A stretch of DNA of 59,183 nt from Planctomycetota bacterium. GTDB lineage: Bacteria > Planctomycetota > MHYJ01 > WSZJ01 > JACPWG01. Made by a program: the position numbers and the translations under genes. This document shows positions 26,125 to 36,600 of the stretch, one piece after another. The DNA lies in NCBI GenBank assembly GCA_016197205.1, contig JACPWG010000046.1, forward strand, positions 1-59,183, given 5' to 3'. Position 1 is the first letter of the stretch, and every line of letters starts with the position of its first letter. The notes beneath the pieces are model-generated. The model was not told where the DNA came from. It ran no database searches and saw only the letters and a program-made list of their open reading frames with translations.

Positions 26125-26613
26125 ATGACTCGTCGGAACTCGCTCACGACTCTCGGCGCACTGAGCGCCGGCCTGGTACTCGCGGCCTCGATGGTCGTGT
26201 CCGCCCAGCAGCCCCCGAAGGCGGCGCCCGCCGCGAACCCCGAGCCGGCCGCGGAGCCGGAAGTCACGAAGACCACGATCTTCGACTACCGGACCGAGTT
26301 GACGCTCACGGACCAGCAGGAGCACGACATCCGGCAGATTCTGACCGACCTGGGACGTCTGCTGCGCGTGAACCAGGCGAAGTTGACGATCATCAACGCG
26401 GACATCGAGGACCTGGTGCAGAAGGAAGGCGATCTGAAGGTCGTCAAGGCGAAGCTGCAGGAGGAAGCGAACCTGCGCGCCGACACGCGGTACGCGGACA
26501 TCGAGGCGTCGCGGCGGATCAACCTGATCCTGACCCCGGACCAGCTTGCGCGCTGGAAGACCATCCAGATGAAGGCGCGAAACGATGCGCGGCCGAACCG
26601 GCGGCGCGGGTAG
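26125..26613 (+). CDS. Small periplasmic LTxxQ (Spy/CpxP-like) protein
   Basis: The 162-residue product starts at ATG 26,125 with GGAG 8 nt upstream; ATG 26,121 is out of frame. A clear signal peptide (residues 1-28, ending VVSAQQ) is followed by a Pro/Ala-rich stretch (to about 47) and an all-helical domain. LTDQQ (61-65) and LTPDQ (136-140) are two LTxxQ-type motifs in the spacing of the Spy/CpxP periplasmic family, with a charged helix between them. The C-terminus is basic (RPNRRRG). In known members such proteins bind unfolded envelope proteins or sense stress. Its place directly after the exoprotein gene suggests help in folding or holding the TpsA proteins in the periplasm, which is inference. 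Sequence is too divergent for a gene name. Confidence 0.75.
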   Translation: MTRRNSLTTLGALSAGLVLAASMVVSAQQPPKAAPAANPEPAAEPEVTKTTIFDYRTELTLTDQQEHDIRQILTDLGRLLRVNQAKLTIINADIEDLVQKEGDLKVVKAKLQEEANLRADTRYADIEASRRINLILTPDQLARWKTIQMKARNDARPNRRRG

Positions 26614-26690
26614 AGTGCCGGCGTAGGACGCGGGGTGCGGGTGCGGGTGCGGCGCCGGCCGGCGGCCGGCGGCAGCGGGGCGCGGCGTCG

Positions 26691-26828
26691 CCCTCACCCC
26701 CCCCTTCGCTCGCCGCGGGGAGCTTCGGGGGGCAGGCCCCAGCCCTCTCCCGCCGCGGTGGCAGAGGGGGACGGGGCGAGTGCGGGCGGGCTGCGCTCCG
26801 TGGGCGGGAGAGGGGGACGGGGTGAGAG
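26691..26828. repeat. Inverted-repeat element with CCCTCACCCC / GGGGTGAG ends
   Basis: The outer arms are CCCTCACCCC (26,691-26,700) and GGGGTGAGAG (26,819-26,828). The inner arms CCCTCTCCCGCC (26,743-26,754) and GGCGGGAGAGGG (26,803-26,814) pair perfectly. The element has no gene and looks like a short interspersed palindromic element. It is part of the 755-bp gap 26,614-27,368, which also starts with GGGTGC triplication (about 26,634-26,651). Confidence 0.5.
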
Positions 26829-26920
26829 AGTACGGACTGTTCGCTTCGGGCGGGACCGGGGGACGGCGGAAGGACCCGCGATGGACGACTCGCGGAATGG
26901 CTGTCGCCCTGCGACCGATG

Positions 26921-27074
26921 CTTGTGGTGCAGGGCTTCCGCCCTGCACCCGCACTCGCACGGAACTTCCGAAGCACTTCCCCCGTTCCCGTAGAGCCGGC
27001 CCCGCACCCAACGGCTTGCGTAATTTCCACCCGGGTTGTCCCGTCGGTGCAGGGCGGAAGCCCTGCACCACAAG
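26921..27074. repeat. REP doublet: two inverted copies of a hairpin
   Basis: GGTGCAGGGC-TTCC-GCCCTGCACC (26,926-26,949) and GGTGCAGGGC-GGAA-GCCCTGCACC (27,046-27,069) are 10-bp perfect hairpins. With their flanks (CTTGTGGTG against CACCACAAG) they form head-to-head copies about 95 bp apart, the layout of bacterial REP doublets (BIMEs). A decayed third copy (GGGCTTCCGCGCTGCACCCGC) lies near 27,182. The stretch from 27,205 to 27,368 shows nothing further that I can support. Confidence 0.7.
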
Positions 27075-27368
27075 GGCTCGTGGCCGACGGAGGACGGCAC
27101 TGGAAGCTCGCACATTTCCGCGCTCCGGCAGTTGAGGATCCGTTTTGCGAAGATCAGCTCGTTCACCCACCTTGAAAGGGCTGGGCTTCCGCGCTGCACC
27201 CGCTCTCGGGAGAACCGTCTTTCCCGCCTTTCATCCCCTTCAGGTTCAGCCTTCGTTCGTCATCGTCGCCGAGACGACCGGATCCAAGGTAGAATAACCC
27301 CACCCCTCGCCCCACTCCGTCCCACGGGCACCGCGGCCCCGCCGACCCCTTGTAGGCCCGCGTGATCC

Positions 27369-27626
27369 ATGACCAGGCCGGTCTTCATCGCCCACCACGT
27401 CCGTACCGGCGTCGTCGCGCTCAACGTCGTGAGCGCCGCGCTCGGCGCGGACCCGCGCACGCGGGGGCGCGAGGTGCGCTTCGCGGTCGGGCCACAGGCC
27501 GTGGCCGAGAGTGTGCGGGAGGCCCGCGCGCAGTGGGGGCGGCCCGGCGAGACGCGCGCGGACTGTGAGGCGCGGGAGGCGCGGGAGGCGACGGAAGCCT
27601 GGCGCGTCGGGAGACGCCGTCCATGA
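27369..27626 (+). CDS. Possible gene fragment upstream of the acetyltransferase
   Basis: The 85-residue frame ends in a TGA that overlaps the next gene's ATG (ATGA at 27,623-27,626), which supports real translation. There is no strong ribosome-binding site. The first 40 residues (PVFIAHHVRTGVVALNVVSA, then ALGADPRTRGREVRFAV) resemble the start of a Rossmann-type domain and remind me of the N-terminus of cobalamin-binding radical SAM proteins. The rest is low-complexity Ala/Arg/Glu. If that resemblance holds, this is a truncated remnant. It could also be a chance frame in GC-rich DNA. Confidence 0.4.
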   Translation: MTRPVFIAHHVRTGVVALNVVSAALGADPRTRGREVRFAVGPQAVAESVREARAQWGRPGETRADCEAREAREATEAWRVGRRRP

Positions 27627-28261
27627 CGACGCCGCGAGACGGGATCGTCGATTTCGCCCCGCTCCGCCTTGTCCCCTACGAACGGGCACGCGAACCCGAG
27701 GTCGTCGCGCTGCTGGCCGCCTGCTACGCCGAATACGGGCAGGTCGTCGAGCTGGACACGCTCGATGCCGACCTCCTGCGCATCCCCGAGGTGTATCACG
27801 GGCCGGAGCACGGCTTCTGGACGCTCCTGGACGGAAAGCGTCTCGTGGGGACCGTGGCGGTGAAGGGGCCCCATGAAGTGGCTGACGCTGAGGCCGGCGT
27901 GGGGACCGAAGCCGAAGCGCCGGCGGTGAATGAGCCCGGTACCGGTCGCAAGGACGGGGGGGCGGGAGGTCGGACTGCGCCGCCCTCGCATCGAGAAGCG
28001 GAGTTGAAGCGCGTATTCCTTTATGCTTCCCATCGCGGGCGTGGGCTGGGGAAGCGCCTCGTGCTTTGGGCCTTCGAATGGGCGCGGGATCGCGGCTACG
28101 GACCGATGCACATCTGGTCCGACGTGACTTTCCTCACCGCCCATCAGCTCTACCGCCGGCTCGGCGCCGAGGAGAGCGGCGGGCGGCGCTACCTCGGGGG
28201 GCGGAACAAGTGCGAGGAGCTGCACTTCCTGATGCGGCTGTCGGGCGCCCCACTCCCGTGA
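27623..28261 (+). CDS. GNAT-family N-acetyltransferase
   Basis: The 212-residue product has a GNAT fold. FWTLLDGKRLVGTVAVKG (65-82) is the central strand pair, and motif A is VFLYASHRGRGLGKRLVLWA, with the acetyl-CoA pyrophosphate loop R138-GRGLG. It is followed by WARDRGYGPMHIWSDV and the typical FLTAHQLYRRLGAEESG (motif B region). Residues about 83-125, between the strands before motif A, are a low-complexity insert rich in Ala, Glu, Gly and Thr that most GNATs lack. The start overlaps the previous frame by ATGA. The acyl acceptor cannot be predicted. It is cytoplasmic and its neighbours give no clear pathway. Confidence 0.85.
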   Translation: MTTPRDGIVDFAPLRLVPYERAREPEVVALLAACYAEYGQVVELDTLDADLLRIPEVYHGPEHGFWTLLDGKRLVGTVAVKGPHEVADAEAGVGTEAEAPAVNEPGTGRKDGGAGGRTAPPSHREAELKRVFLYASHRGRGLGKRLVLWAFEWARDRGYGPMHIWSDVTFLTAHQLYRRLGAEESGGRRYLGGRNKCEELHFLMRLSGAPLP

Positions 28262-28285
28262 GCGTGCACCTTGCCGCGGGACGGG

Positions 28286-28447
28286 CCGCCTGAAGGCGGA
28301 ACTACGAACGGGCCGGCGCGAGGCTTCGGAACCGAAGCTCGCAAGTGATCCCGCTCCGCCGCGTGACCCGCGGTCGTCACCGGCGCCTCGTGGCCTGTTG
28401 CCGAAGTCCAGACACGATGCCTGGGGGCGCGGGCCTCCGGCCCGCGC
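28286..28447. repeat. Cluster of three different palindromes
   Basis: Three perfect hairpins lie within 162 bp: CCGCC-TGAA-GGCGG (28,286-28,299), GCTTCGG-AA-CCGAAGC (28,323-28,338) and GCGCGGGCC-TCC-GGCCCGCGC (28,427-28,447). They fill the gap between the convergent acetyltransferase and adenylate cyclase genes (28,262-28,602). No T-run follows, so these look like REP-type elements rather than intrinsic terminators. Nothing else is seen in this gap. Confidence 0.55.
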
Positions 28448-28602
28448 GAACGTCCGCACAGCGTACGACCCGCCGTGACAGAGTTGACGACTGTGTCCGA
28501 AGTTCGTCAACGGGCCACGAGCCCGCTCCCCCGGCATGGACCCGTTCGTGCCTCCGCCTCCAGGCTGCCCGAAGGGCGAGCAGGCGTCCGACTCCGCGGC
28601 GG

Positions 28603-30261
28603 CTACTTGTGGTGCATCTCGAACGAGCCGTCCCAGTTCGCGGCCGGCGGGTGCGCCTTCATTTCCGCGACGCGTTGGAGGTAGACCCCGCACGGGCCGT
28701 CGTCCGGGCGCATGGCTTTCGCGCGCTCGAAGGCCGAGGCCGCCTCGTCCCACTTCTGCTGGAAGTAGGCCTCCAGCCCCTTCTCGAAGGCGTCGCGGAA
28801 CTCCGCCGCCTCGCGCGGCAGCTCCCCCTTCCTGCCCAGCAGCTCGTACACGGTCACCGGCACGGTCTTCCCCTTGACCTGGAGCCGGTCGAGCTTGCGG
28901 AACTCGTACTTGACCACGGCGAGGCGGTGGGTGTTTTCGCCCACCATGACGCGGGTCCCGTACTCCTTGTTCGCGCCCTCGAGCCGCGAGGACAGGTTCA
29001 CCGCGTCGCCCATCGCGGTATAGTTGAACCGGTTGTTCGAGCCCATGTTTCCGACCACGATGTCGCCGGAGTTGAGGCCGATCCGGAACACGCATTCGGG
29101 CTTGCCTTGCTTCCGCCATTCGACCCGCATCTTCTCGTGGGTGGCGAGCTGCCGCAGCGCGGTTTCGCAGCCGAGGAGGGCGTGGTCGGCGACCGGGTTC
29201 GGGGCGCCCCAGAAGGCCATGATCGCGTCGCCGATGTACTTGTCCACCGTGCCGCCGGTCTCCTCGACGATGTCGGTCATGGCGGTCAGGTACTGGTTGA
29301 GCAGGGACGTCAGCTCTTCCGGCTTGAGCTGCTCGGAGATGGTCGTGAAGTTCGCGATGTCCGAAAAGAAAATCGTGGCGGGCGTCCGCACGCCGCCGAG
29401 GGAGAGCGTCGCCTTGCCGCCCAGGATCTGCGCGACGAGCTTCACCGGCAGGTAGACGGCGAGGGTCCCGACCATCCGGTTGATGGCCGTGCACAGCCGG
29501 CCGATCTCGTCGTGGCTCCTCACCTCGACCCGGCGGTGCAGGTCCCCGGAGGAGATGGCCTCGACGCCGTGGGTCATCGACTCGATGGGCTTCGTCACGA
29601 TCCGGGCGAAGCCGATGGAGAGGATGATGGAGAGGACCAGGAAGGCCAGAAACAGCGACCCGGCGATCGCCTGGAATTTCTGTCGGGCAGCGATGACGTC
29701 GGAGCTGTCCATGTCCACGCCGACGATGCCGGCCACGGTCTTGTCCTTGCGGCGGATCGGGGCGTAGCCGGAGAGCGTGGCGCCGAACTCGTCCACCACG
29801 ACCTCCTCGTCGGCGGCGGGCGCCTCGAAGCCTTTCTCGGCCGCGGGCGCCTGGGCGAGGTTGTACTCCGAGCCCACGGGCGAGCGCTTCTCCACGCTGG
29901 GGTCGACCACGAACTCCGCGACGCCCGACTTCGCGGTCTTGCGCAGCGTGTAGACCCCCTTCAGGGTGTTCGCCTCCCTCGACTCGACCAGCTTGCCGGC
30001 GATCGACTGGTACGCCCCGCTCCCCTTGTCCGCCTCGGTACGCACGAGGTCGAGATTGTCGCCGTCGACCAGGAGCGCGGTGGTGATGGCGACATGCTGC
30101 AGGCGCTGTCGCAGCGACTGGTGAAGCTGGGCGCTGGCTACGGAATAGAGCGAGACGGAGATCACGATGGAGACGACGGTGGTGAGCAGCACGAGAAGGG
30201 CGGAGATCTTCGTGCGGAGCACCAGGTCGCGGAAGTGCTGGGTGAGTCGCTGCGTATCCAT
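28603..30261 (-). CDS. Membrane-bound class III adenylate cyclase with HAMP domain and TPR-like tail
   Basis: The 552-residue product starts at ATG 30,261, with GAGG 5 nt upstream; the frame runs further 5' but without a better start. It converts ATP to cAMP. An N-terminal transmembrane helix (18-42) and a second (197-222) enclose a periplasmic sensor region. A HAMP domain follows (ARIVTKPIESMTHGVEAI, to about 265). The cyclase domain (about 290-475) has metal-binding D301 (FSDIANF) and D345 (KYIGDAIMAFWGAP), adenine-pocket K341 and T415, and transition-state N422 and R426 (AVNLSSRLE), so it should be active and ATP-specific. The C-terminus (485-535) resembles one or two TPR helices pairs. 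It is divergent from the giant TpsA gene (426 bp between starts). The signal sensed is unknown. Confidence 0.9.
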   Translation of the reverse strand: MDTQRLTQHFRDLVLRTKISALLVLLTTVVSIVISVSLYSVASAQLHQSLRQRLQHVAITTALLVDGDNLDLVRTEADKGSGAYQSIAGKLVESREANTLKGVYTLRKTAKSGVAEFVVDPSVEKRSPVGSEYNLAQAPAAEKGFEAPAADEEVVVDEFGATLSGYAPIRRKDKTVAGIVGVDMDSSDVIAARQKFQAIAGSLFLAFLVLSIILSIGFARIVTKPIESMTHGVEAISSGDLHRRVEVRSHDEIGRLCTAINRMVGTLAVYLPVKLVAQILGGKATLSLGGVRTPATIFFSDIANFTTISEQLKPEELTSLLNQYLTAMTDIVEETGGTVDKYIGDAIMAFWGAPNPVADHALLGCETALRQLATHEKMRVEWRKQGKPECVFRIGLNSGDIVVGNMGSNNRFNYTAMGDAVNLSSRLEGANKEYGTRVMVGENTHRLAVVKYEFRKLDRLQVKGKTVPVTVYELLGRKGELPREAAEFRDAFEKGLEAYFQQKWDEAASAFERAKAMRPDDGPCGVYLQRVAEMKAHPPAANWDGSFEMHHK

Positions 30262-30308
30262 GAACACCTCAACGGCTGTGTTTGGGCAACACACCTCCTC
30301 CGGGTCGG

Positions 30309-30323
30309 GGGCGACAGTCGCCC
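30309..30323. promoter_or_regulatory. Perfect palindrome upstream of the cyclase start
   Basis: GGGCGAC-A-GTCGCCC lies 48 bp upstream of the cyclase ATG, within the 426-bp divergent spacer. A second short dyad, GTGTT-TGGGC-AACAC, lies between it and the start codon. Either could be an operator or an RNA hairpin in the cyclase leader. There is no family match and the call is tentative. Confidence 0.3.
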
Positions 30324-30453
30324 GCGCGGCCGGGAAAGATAGCAGGCCCTCGCGGACACTGCAAGCCATTTCGAAGGCCGTCGGCCGCGAAGCCCGGGGT
30401 CGGCGGCGGTCCGTCGGAGCTTTGCGATTTTTACGATTGGAATAAAAATTCGC

Positions 30454-30483
30454 TTGCACTTTCCCAGGGGCATCGTGTAGAGT
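30454..30483 (+). promoter_or_regulatory. Probable promoter of the giant TpsA gene
   Basis: TTGCAC (30,454-30,459) and TAGAGT (30,478-30,483) are 18 bp apart and are fair matches to sigma70-type boxes. The 23 bp before the -35 are unusually A/T-rich (TTTTACGATTGGAATAAAAA), a likely UP element. The leader to GTG 30,688 would be about 200 nt, similar in length to that of the TpsB operon. Confidence 0.5.
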
Positions 30484-30687
30484 ATGCGGCTACTTCCCCT
30501 GAAGAAATGGTCCCAAGTGGCCCGCCCCCTCTATCGACCAACGCCGCATCCGACCGTGAGCTCGCAGGGGCCACTTTCGTCGGCGCGGTCGAGCGCCCGC
30601 CGCGGGCCTTGCGGTCCCTGAGTGGGACGCGCCGCGAGCCTGGCAGGCCCGCAGCGCCGTTCCGTGTTCCTTCCTGAAGGAGCCGCC

Positions 30688-33600
30688 GTGAATACCGTCG
30701 CCTCCGGCGTCGGCAGTCCTCACCCCGAACCTGACGAATCCACGGAGGGGCGCTCCGCCCGCGCGCTCTCCTGCCTCGTCGCCGTCGCGGCGGCGTTGGC
30801 GGTCGTCGTAGCCTTCTCCCTCCCGTCCGGGGCCGTGCCCCCGGACGGCCCGCAGGTGACGGCCGGACAGGCGACCGTCGAGCGCCCGAACTCCCAGACG
30901 ATGGTCGTGCGGCAAGGAACGAACCGCGCGATCCTCAACTGGCGCGAATTCAGCATCAACGTGAACGAACTGGTTCAGTTCGTCCAGCCGGGCGCCGCCT
31001 CGGTCGCGCTCAACCGCATCACCGGCGGCCAGCCTTCCAACATCTTCGGCGCGCTCAAGGCGAACGGACGCGTCTTCCTCGTCAACCCCAACGGCATCGT
31101 CTTCGGCCCGCAATCGCGCGTCGACGCCTCCGGCCTCCTCGCCACGACCTTCGGCATCAAGGACGAGGACTTCCTGTCCGGGCACAACGTCTTCGAGCAG
31201 GAGGCGGGCCGTCGCCTCGCCTCCATCATTAATAAGGGCGAGATCCGCGTCGCCGACAACGGCTTCGTCTTCCTCGCCGCGCCCGCCGTCGCGAACGAGG
31301 GGATCATCATCGCCCACCTCGGCAAGGTCGTGCTCGGCTCGGGCAACCGGATGGTGCTCGACTTCATGGGGGACGGCCTCGTCCAGTTCTCGCTCGAAGG
31401 CTCGGTGCTGGAGAAGGTGCTCGGACCGGACGGCCAGCCGCTGGCCGCGGCCGTGTCGAACTCGGGGACGATCAAGGCGGACGGCGGAGAGGTGCTCTTG
31501 ACGGGGCGCGCGCCGAGGACGGCCTTTCAGGCGGTGGTGAACAACTCGGGCGTGATCGAGGCGAAGAGCCTCGTGGCGAGCGGCGGCGTCATCCGGCTGG
31601 AGGCGTCGAGGCCGGTTTCGAACACGGGCGCCACGGGCTCGGTGGTCCACCTGCACCAGGTGGTGGACGGGCTGGGTGCGGTCGTCAACTGGGGCACGCT
31701 CGACGTCTCGGCCGCGGAGCGCGGCGCTGCGCCCGGGACGGTCACGCTCTCCGGCGAACGCGTGGGCAATTTCGGCATCATCCTCGCGAAGGGAGCGGAC
31801 GGCGGGAAGGGAGGCAACGTCCTCCTCACGTCGACCGCCCTTACCATGATGACGCGTGACGCGCTCATCGATGCGTCGGGGATCGGGATCTCGGACGCGG
31901 GGAACGTCGTGCTGTGGTCGGACACGGACACGTCCTTCACGGGCCTCATCCGTGCGCAGGGTGGGGACGTGAGCGGCGCGGGCGGGCAGGTCGAGGTGTC
32001 GGGTTACGACCACCTCGGCTTCCACGGCGTGGTCGACCTTCGCGTCGTGAGGGGGACGCTGGGTTCGCTTCTGCTCGACCCGGCCAACCTCCTGATCAAG
32101 AACGGCTCGGGCGACGGGGACGGCAACGGCAGCACCACCAGCTTCTTCGGACAGCCGAGCGGGACCGACTCGCAGATCCTCGCGAGCGACACGACCAGCG
32201 TGGTCTTCGAACAGGAGCTCGAGTTCACGAACCCCACGAACATGGTCCTCCAGGCCACCAACAACATCACGATGGAGGACTTGAGCGACAATGACCTGGG
32301 GATCGACGGCTCCCTGACGATCTTGGCGGACTCGGACCACGACGGGCTCGGCACCTTCAGCATGAACACGGGCGACACGATCGGCCCCGAGTTCACGGGC
32401 CCGGCGCCGTTCATCAGCATCTCGGGCGGGCAGTCGGTGACGGTGGGCACTCTGATTTCCGCCTCGATCAGCGTCACTTCCACCGACGGTAGCGTGGTCA
32501 TCGGCGGCTCGCTCGACGCGGGCACGGGCAGCGTCACCCTCTCCGCCGCCGAGAGCATCACGCAGGTCGGGTCGATCACGAGCGGGACGCTGACGGCGAC
32601 GACGCTGAACGATGCAGGCGGGGCCATCACGCTCACGAACTCTTCCAACGCCGTGACGACCCTCAGCCTGAGCGCGCGCAACGCGGCGAACAGCGCGAAC
32701 GCGGCGGGCGCCATTTCCTACCGGGATACGAATGCCATCGACGTGTCCATCCTGCGCACGACGTCGACGGGGAGCGTCGTGGCCGGCGGTGCCATCACCG
32801 ACCCGACCGGCGCAACGATCACGGTCGGCTCGACGCTCACGCTCAACGCGGGGGTCGCGAACAACATCACGCTGGGCGACCAGGGGACCGACACGTTCAC
32901 TGTGGGCGGCCTCACCTTGACCGCCGCGACCGCGACGATCACGGCCGACTCGGCCGTCAACTTCGTCGGCACGTCCGCCCTCAACGCGAACCTCACGCTG
33001 ACCGCGGCCGGCGCGATCACCGACGCGGCAACGAGCAACCTGAGCGTTACGGGGACCGCCACGCTCAACGCCGGAGGGAACAACATCGTCCTCGGCGACC
33101 AGGCGACCGACGCCGTCAACTTCGGCAGACTCACCGTCACCGGCGCGAGCGTCACCATCACCGAGAATTCGGCCACGATCTTCACGGGCGTGAACTCCGT
33201 GACGAACCTGACGATCACGTCCGGCGACGACATCACGGACATCGCGTCCACGACCTTCGCCGTCAGCGGCACGGCGAGCTTCGACGCGAACGGCGGGGCG
33301 AGCTTTATCACGCTCGGCGACGACGCGGGGGACACGACGAACTTCGGCACGTTCCAGGTGACCGGCACCAACGTGACGATCACCGAGGACTCGAACAGCG
33401 ACATGACGGGCGTGAACACCGTCAACGGCAACCTGACGCTCACGGCCAACGGGAACATCGACTCGGACTCCTCCGTGAATCTGTCCGTCGCGGGCACCGC
33501 GACGCTGAACGCCGGGGCGAACACCATTTTCGCGGGGGACGGCGGAGCGGGAACCGTGAACTTCGGCAGCGTCGCGCTCACGGCCGGCGCCGTGCTCATG

Positions 33601-36600
33601 CAGGAGAGCTCGTCGACGAATTTCGCCGGCTCGACGGTCGTCACCGGAACCCTCGATCTGGTTTCCGCGGGCGGGGTCACCGAGTCGGCGGGGGCCACGC
33701 TGACCGCATCGAGCCTCCGGGTGAGCGCCGTGGACGCGGTCACGATGGACCAGACGAACAACGTGACGACCCTCGCCGGCGCCGTTTCGAGCGCGGGGCA
33801 GGGCTTCTCCTTCGTAGAGGCGAACGGCCTGACCATCGGGGGCGTCTCGGGCGTGAACGGCGTTTCGACGAACAGTGGCGCCATCTCCCTCACCGCCACG
33901 ACGGGGGGGCTCACGATTTCGGACACGGGGGCCGCGATCGACGTGAACGCCGTCGGGTCGACGGTGTCGCTCAGCGCGTTCGGTACGAATCAGGTGCTGA
34001 CGGTCGCGAGCGGCGCGCAGGTCCAGGGCCAAAGCGGCGTCACCTACCAAGCCGACAACATGAGCCTCGCCGGGACCACCACCGCCTCCACCTCGATCGC
34101 TACGCTCAGCGCGGTGACCGCGGGGACGCTCTTGAACCTCGGCGGCGCCGACGCGGCGGGCACGCTCGGGCTCACCGACGCCGAACTGGACACCCTCACC
34201 GCGGGGACGCTCCGCGTCGGGAGCGGGACGAGCGGCAACACGACGGTCTCCGTCGCGATCAGCCCGGGGTCCGCGAGCACGCTTCGCATCACCTCCGGCG
34301 GGACGGTCACCCAGAGCGGCGGCGCGACGATCACGGTGGCGAACCTGGCCGTCGTCTCGACGGGCGCGGTTACGCTCACGCAGTCGAATGCGGTCACGAA
34401 CCTTGCCGGCTCGGCGTCGTCCGCGAGCGCGGGGTTCAGCTTCACCGAGTCGAACACGCTCAACCTGGCGACGGTCGACGGGGTCGGCGGGATCTCCACC
34501 TCGAACGGAAACGTCAGCCTGACCGTGAGCGCGGGGACTCTCACGCAAGGCGGTGGGGCGGTCAGCGCCGGGTCGGCCGATTTCGCGATCCAGTCGGTCG
34601 GGTCGGTCACTCTCGGGGAATTCAACCAGTTCGGTACTCTCGGCGCCTCTCTGACCGGCGCCGGCAGCGCTCTCAGCCTCCTGGAGTTTGACGGCTTCTC
34701 CGTCGACGACCTCGTCGTGACCGGCGTCAGCACGAACAACGGGAGCATCGCCCTCACCGTCTTCTCCGGTTCACTGACGGTCACGGACACCGTTTCCGCG
34801 ACCGACGTCAATGCCGGCACCGGCTCCGTCAGCCTGACCGCCGGCGGGTCGGGCCAGTTCCTTACCATGAATGCGGGCGCCGCGGTCGCGGGCAGCGGCG
34901 GCGTCAATTACACAGCCGACAAGATGTCCCTGTCCGGCACGACCAGCGCCGGGACCGGTCGCGCGACCCTCACCCCGAACATCGGCGGGACGGCGATCGA
35001 CCTCGGCGGCGCGGACGCGACCGGCGTACTGGGCCTCACGGACGCCGAGCTGGACACGCTCACGGCCGGCGTCGTGCAAGTGGGGAACACGAGCAGCGGG
35101 ACCCTCACGGTCTCGGCCGCCATTTCCCCCTCGGGCAGCTCGAGCCTCTCCCTCCTCTCGGGTGGTTCGATTACGCAGACCTCGGGGGCGACCCTCACCG
35201 TGGCCAGCCTGCGCGTCTCGGCCGCCAACTCCATTACCCTGACGGAAGCGAACAGCATCGATGGGCTCTCTGCCTCCACTACCAACTCCGGCCAGTCCAT
35301 ATCCTTCACCGAGGCGAACGGATTCTCCGTGGGCCCGGTGGACGGCGTGACCGGCGTGAACACGAACAACGGTGCGATCGTCCTCACCGCTACGACAGGC
35401 GGGCTGACGGTGGTCGATGCGGGGGTGGCCAACGAAGTCGATGCGGGCACGAACTCGGTGACCCTTCAGGCCCTTGGTTCGAATCAGACCCTGACCCTGA
35501 TCGCCACCGCGGGGGTCCGCGGACAGGGCGGAGTGACCTACACGGCGGACCAGATGTCGCTCACGGGGGCGACGGACGCGACCGGCGCGATCGCGACCCT
35601 GCAGCCGGCCACGGCGGGCCAGCTCGTCAACCTGGGCGGCGCGGACGCGGCTGGGACGCTGGGCCTCACGGACGCCGAACTCGACACGATCACCGCGGGC
35701 ACCCTCCGCGTCGGGTCCACGACCGCCGGCAACCTCAGCGTGACGGCCGGCATTACCCCGAACCCGAACAATTTCACGCTGCTGACCGGCGGCACGGTCA
35801 CCGACGTGGGCTCGGTCGGGATCGTCGTGAACTTCCTCCGCATCTCGAGCACCGGCGCCGTGACGCTCGACAGCGGCGTGAACGACACCTCGAGCCTCGC
35901 GGCGAACGTCTCCGGCGCCGGGAACGCCTTCACCTTCGCCGACTTGAACAACCTCCTCATCAGCACGAACGACGGCGTCGCGGGCATTTCGACGAATGGC
36001 GGCGCGATCACGGCCGACGCGAAGTCCGGCGTCGTCACCGTGTCGAGCCCGGTCAGCTCCGCCGGAGGCGCCATCCTCCTCCGCGCGACCAGCAACCTGG
36101 TCACGAACGCCGGCGGCGACCTCACCAGCGCCGGCGGTACGATCGACCTCACGGCCGGCGATTCCGACGTCGGGACCGCGAACGCCGCCGCGACGGTGAC
36201 CCTGAGCGGCAACCTGTCTTCGTCAGGCGGCGGGATCGCGCTCCTGGATCTCGGGAGCGGGCTCGTCTCCCTCGGCGGCACGATCAACGCCGGCGCCGGG
36301 ACCGTCGTCCTGAACGCCCAGGCCGGCGGGTTCAGCCAGACCGCCGGCTCCATCACGGCCGGCGCCCTGAACGTCCGCACCACCGGCTCCATCGCGCTGA
36401 CCCAGGCCAACGCCGTCGGGACCCTGGCGGGAGTTTCGGAATCGAACGCCATCGTCTCGACCGTCGGTTCGTTCTCGTTCACCAACGCCGCTTCGCTCCT
36501 CATCGCGTCCGTCGCCGGGAGAACCGTCGGCACCCATACCGTGTCGTCGTCGGACAGCGTCAGTTCGGCGCCCGGAGGCTTCGGCAACCTGACCCTCACC

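Noticed and set aside
22531..27030. Antisense open frame of 1,499 codons spanning the A array and the small periplasmic gene
   Set aside because: It is Arg/Val/Asp-rich with no domain, crosses two convincing plus-strand genes and the terminator-like hairpin, and mirrors the repeats.
27290..27295. TAGAAT as a -10 box before the possible fragment gene
   Set aside because: No -35-like hexamer lies at a suitable distance.
27246..29494. Long minus-strand frames running across the GNAT gene
   Set aside because: They are shadows of the GNAT gene, and of the cyclase in another frame; composition is low complexity and no motifs are present.
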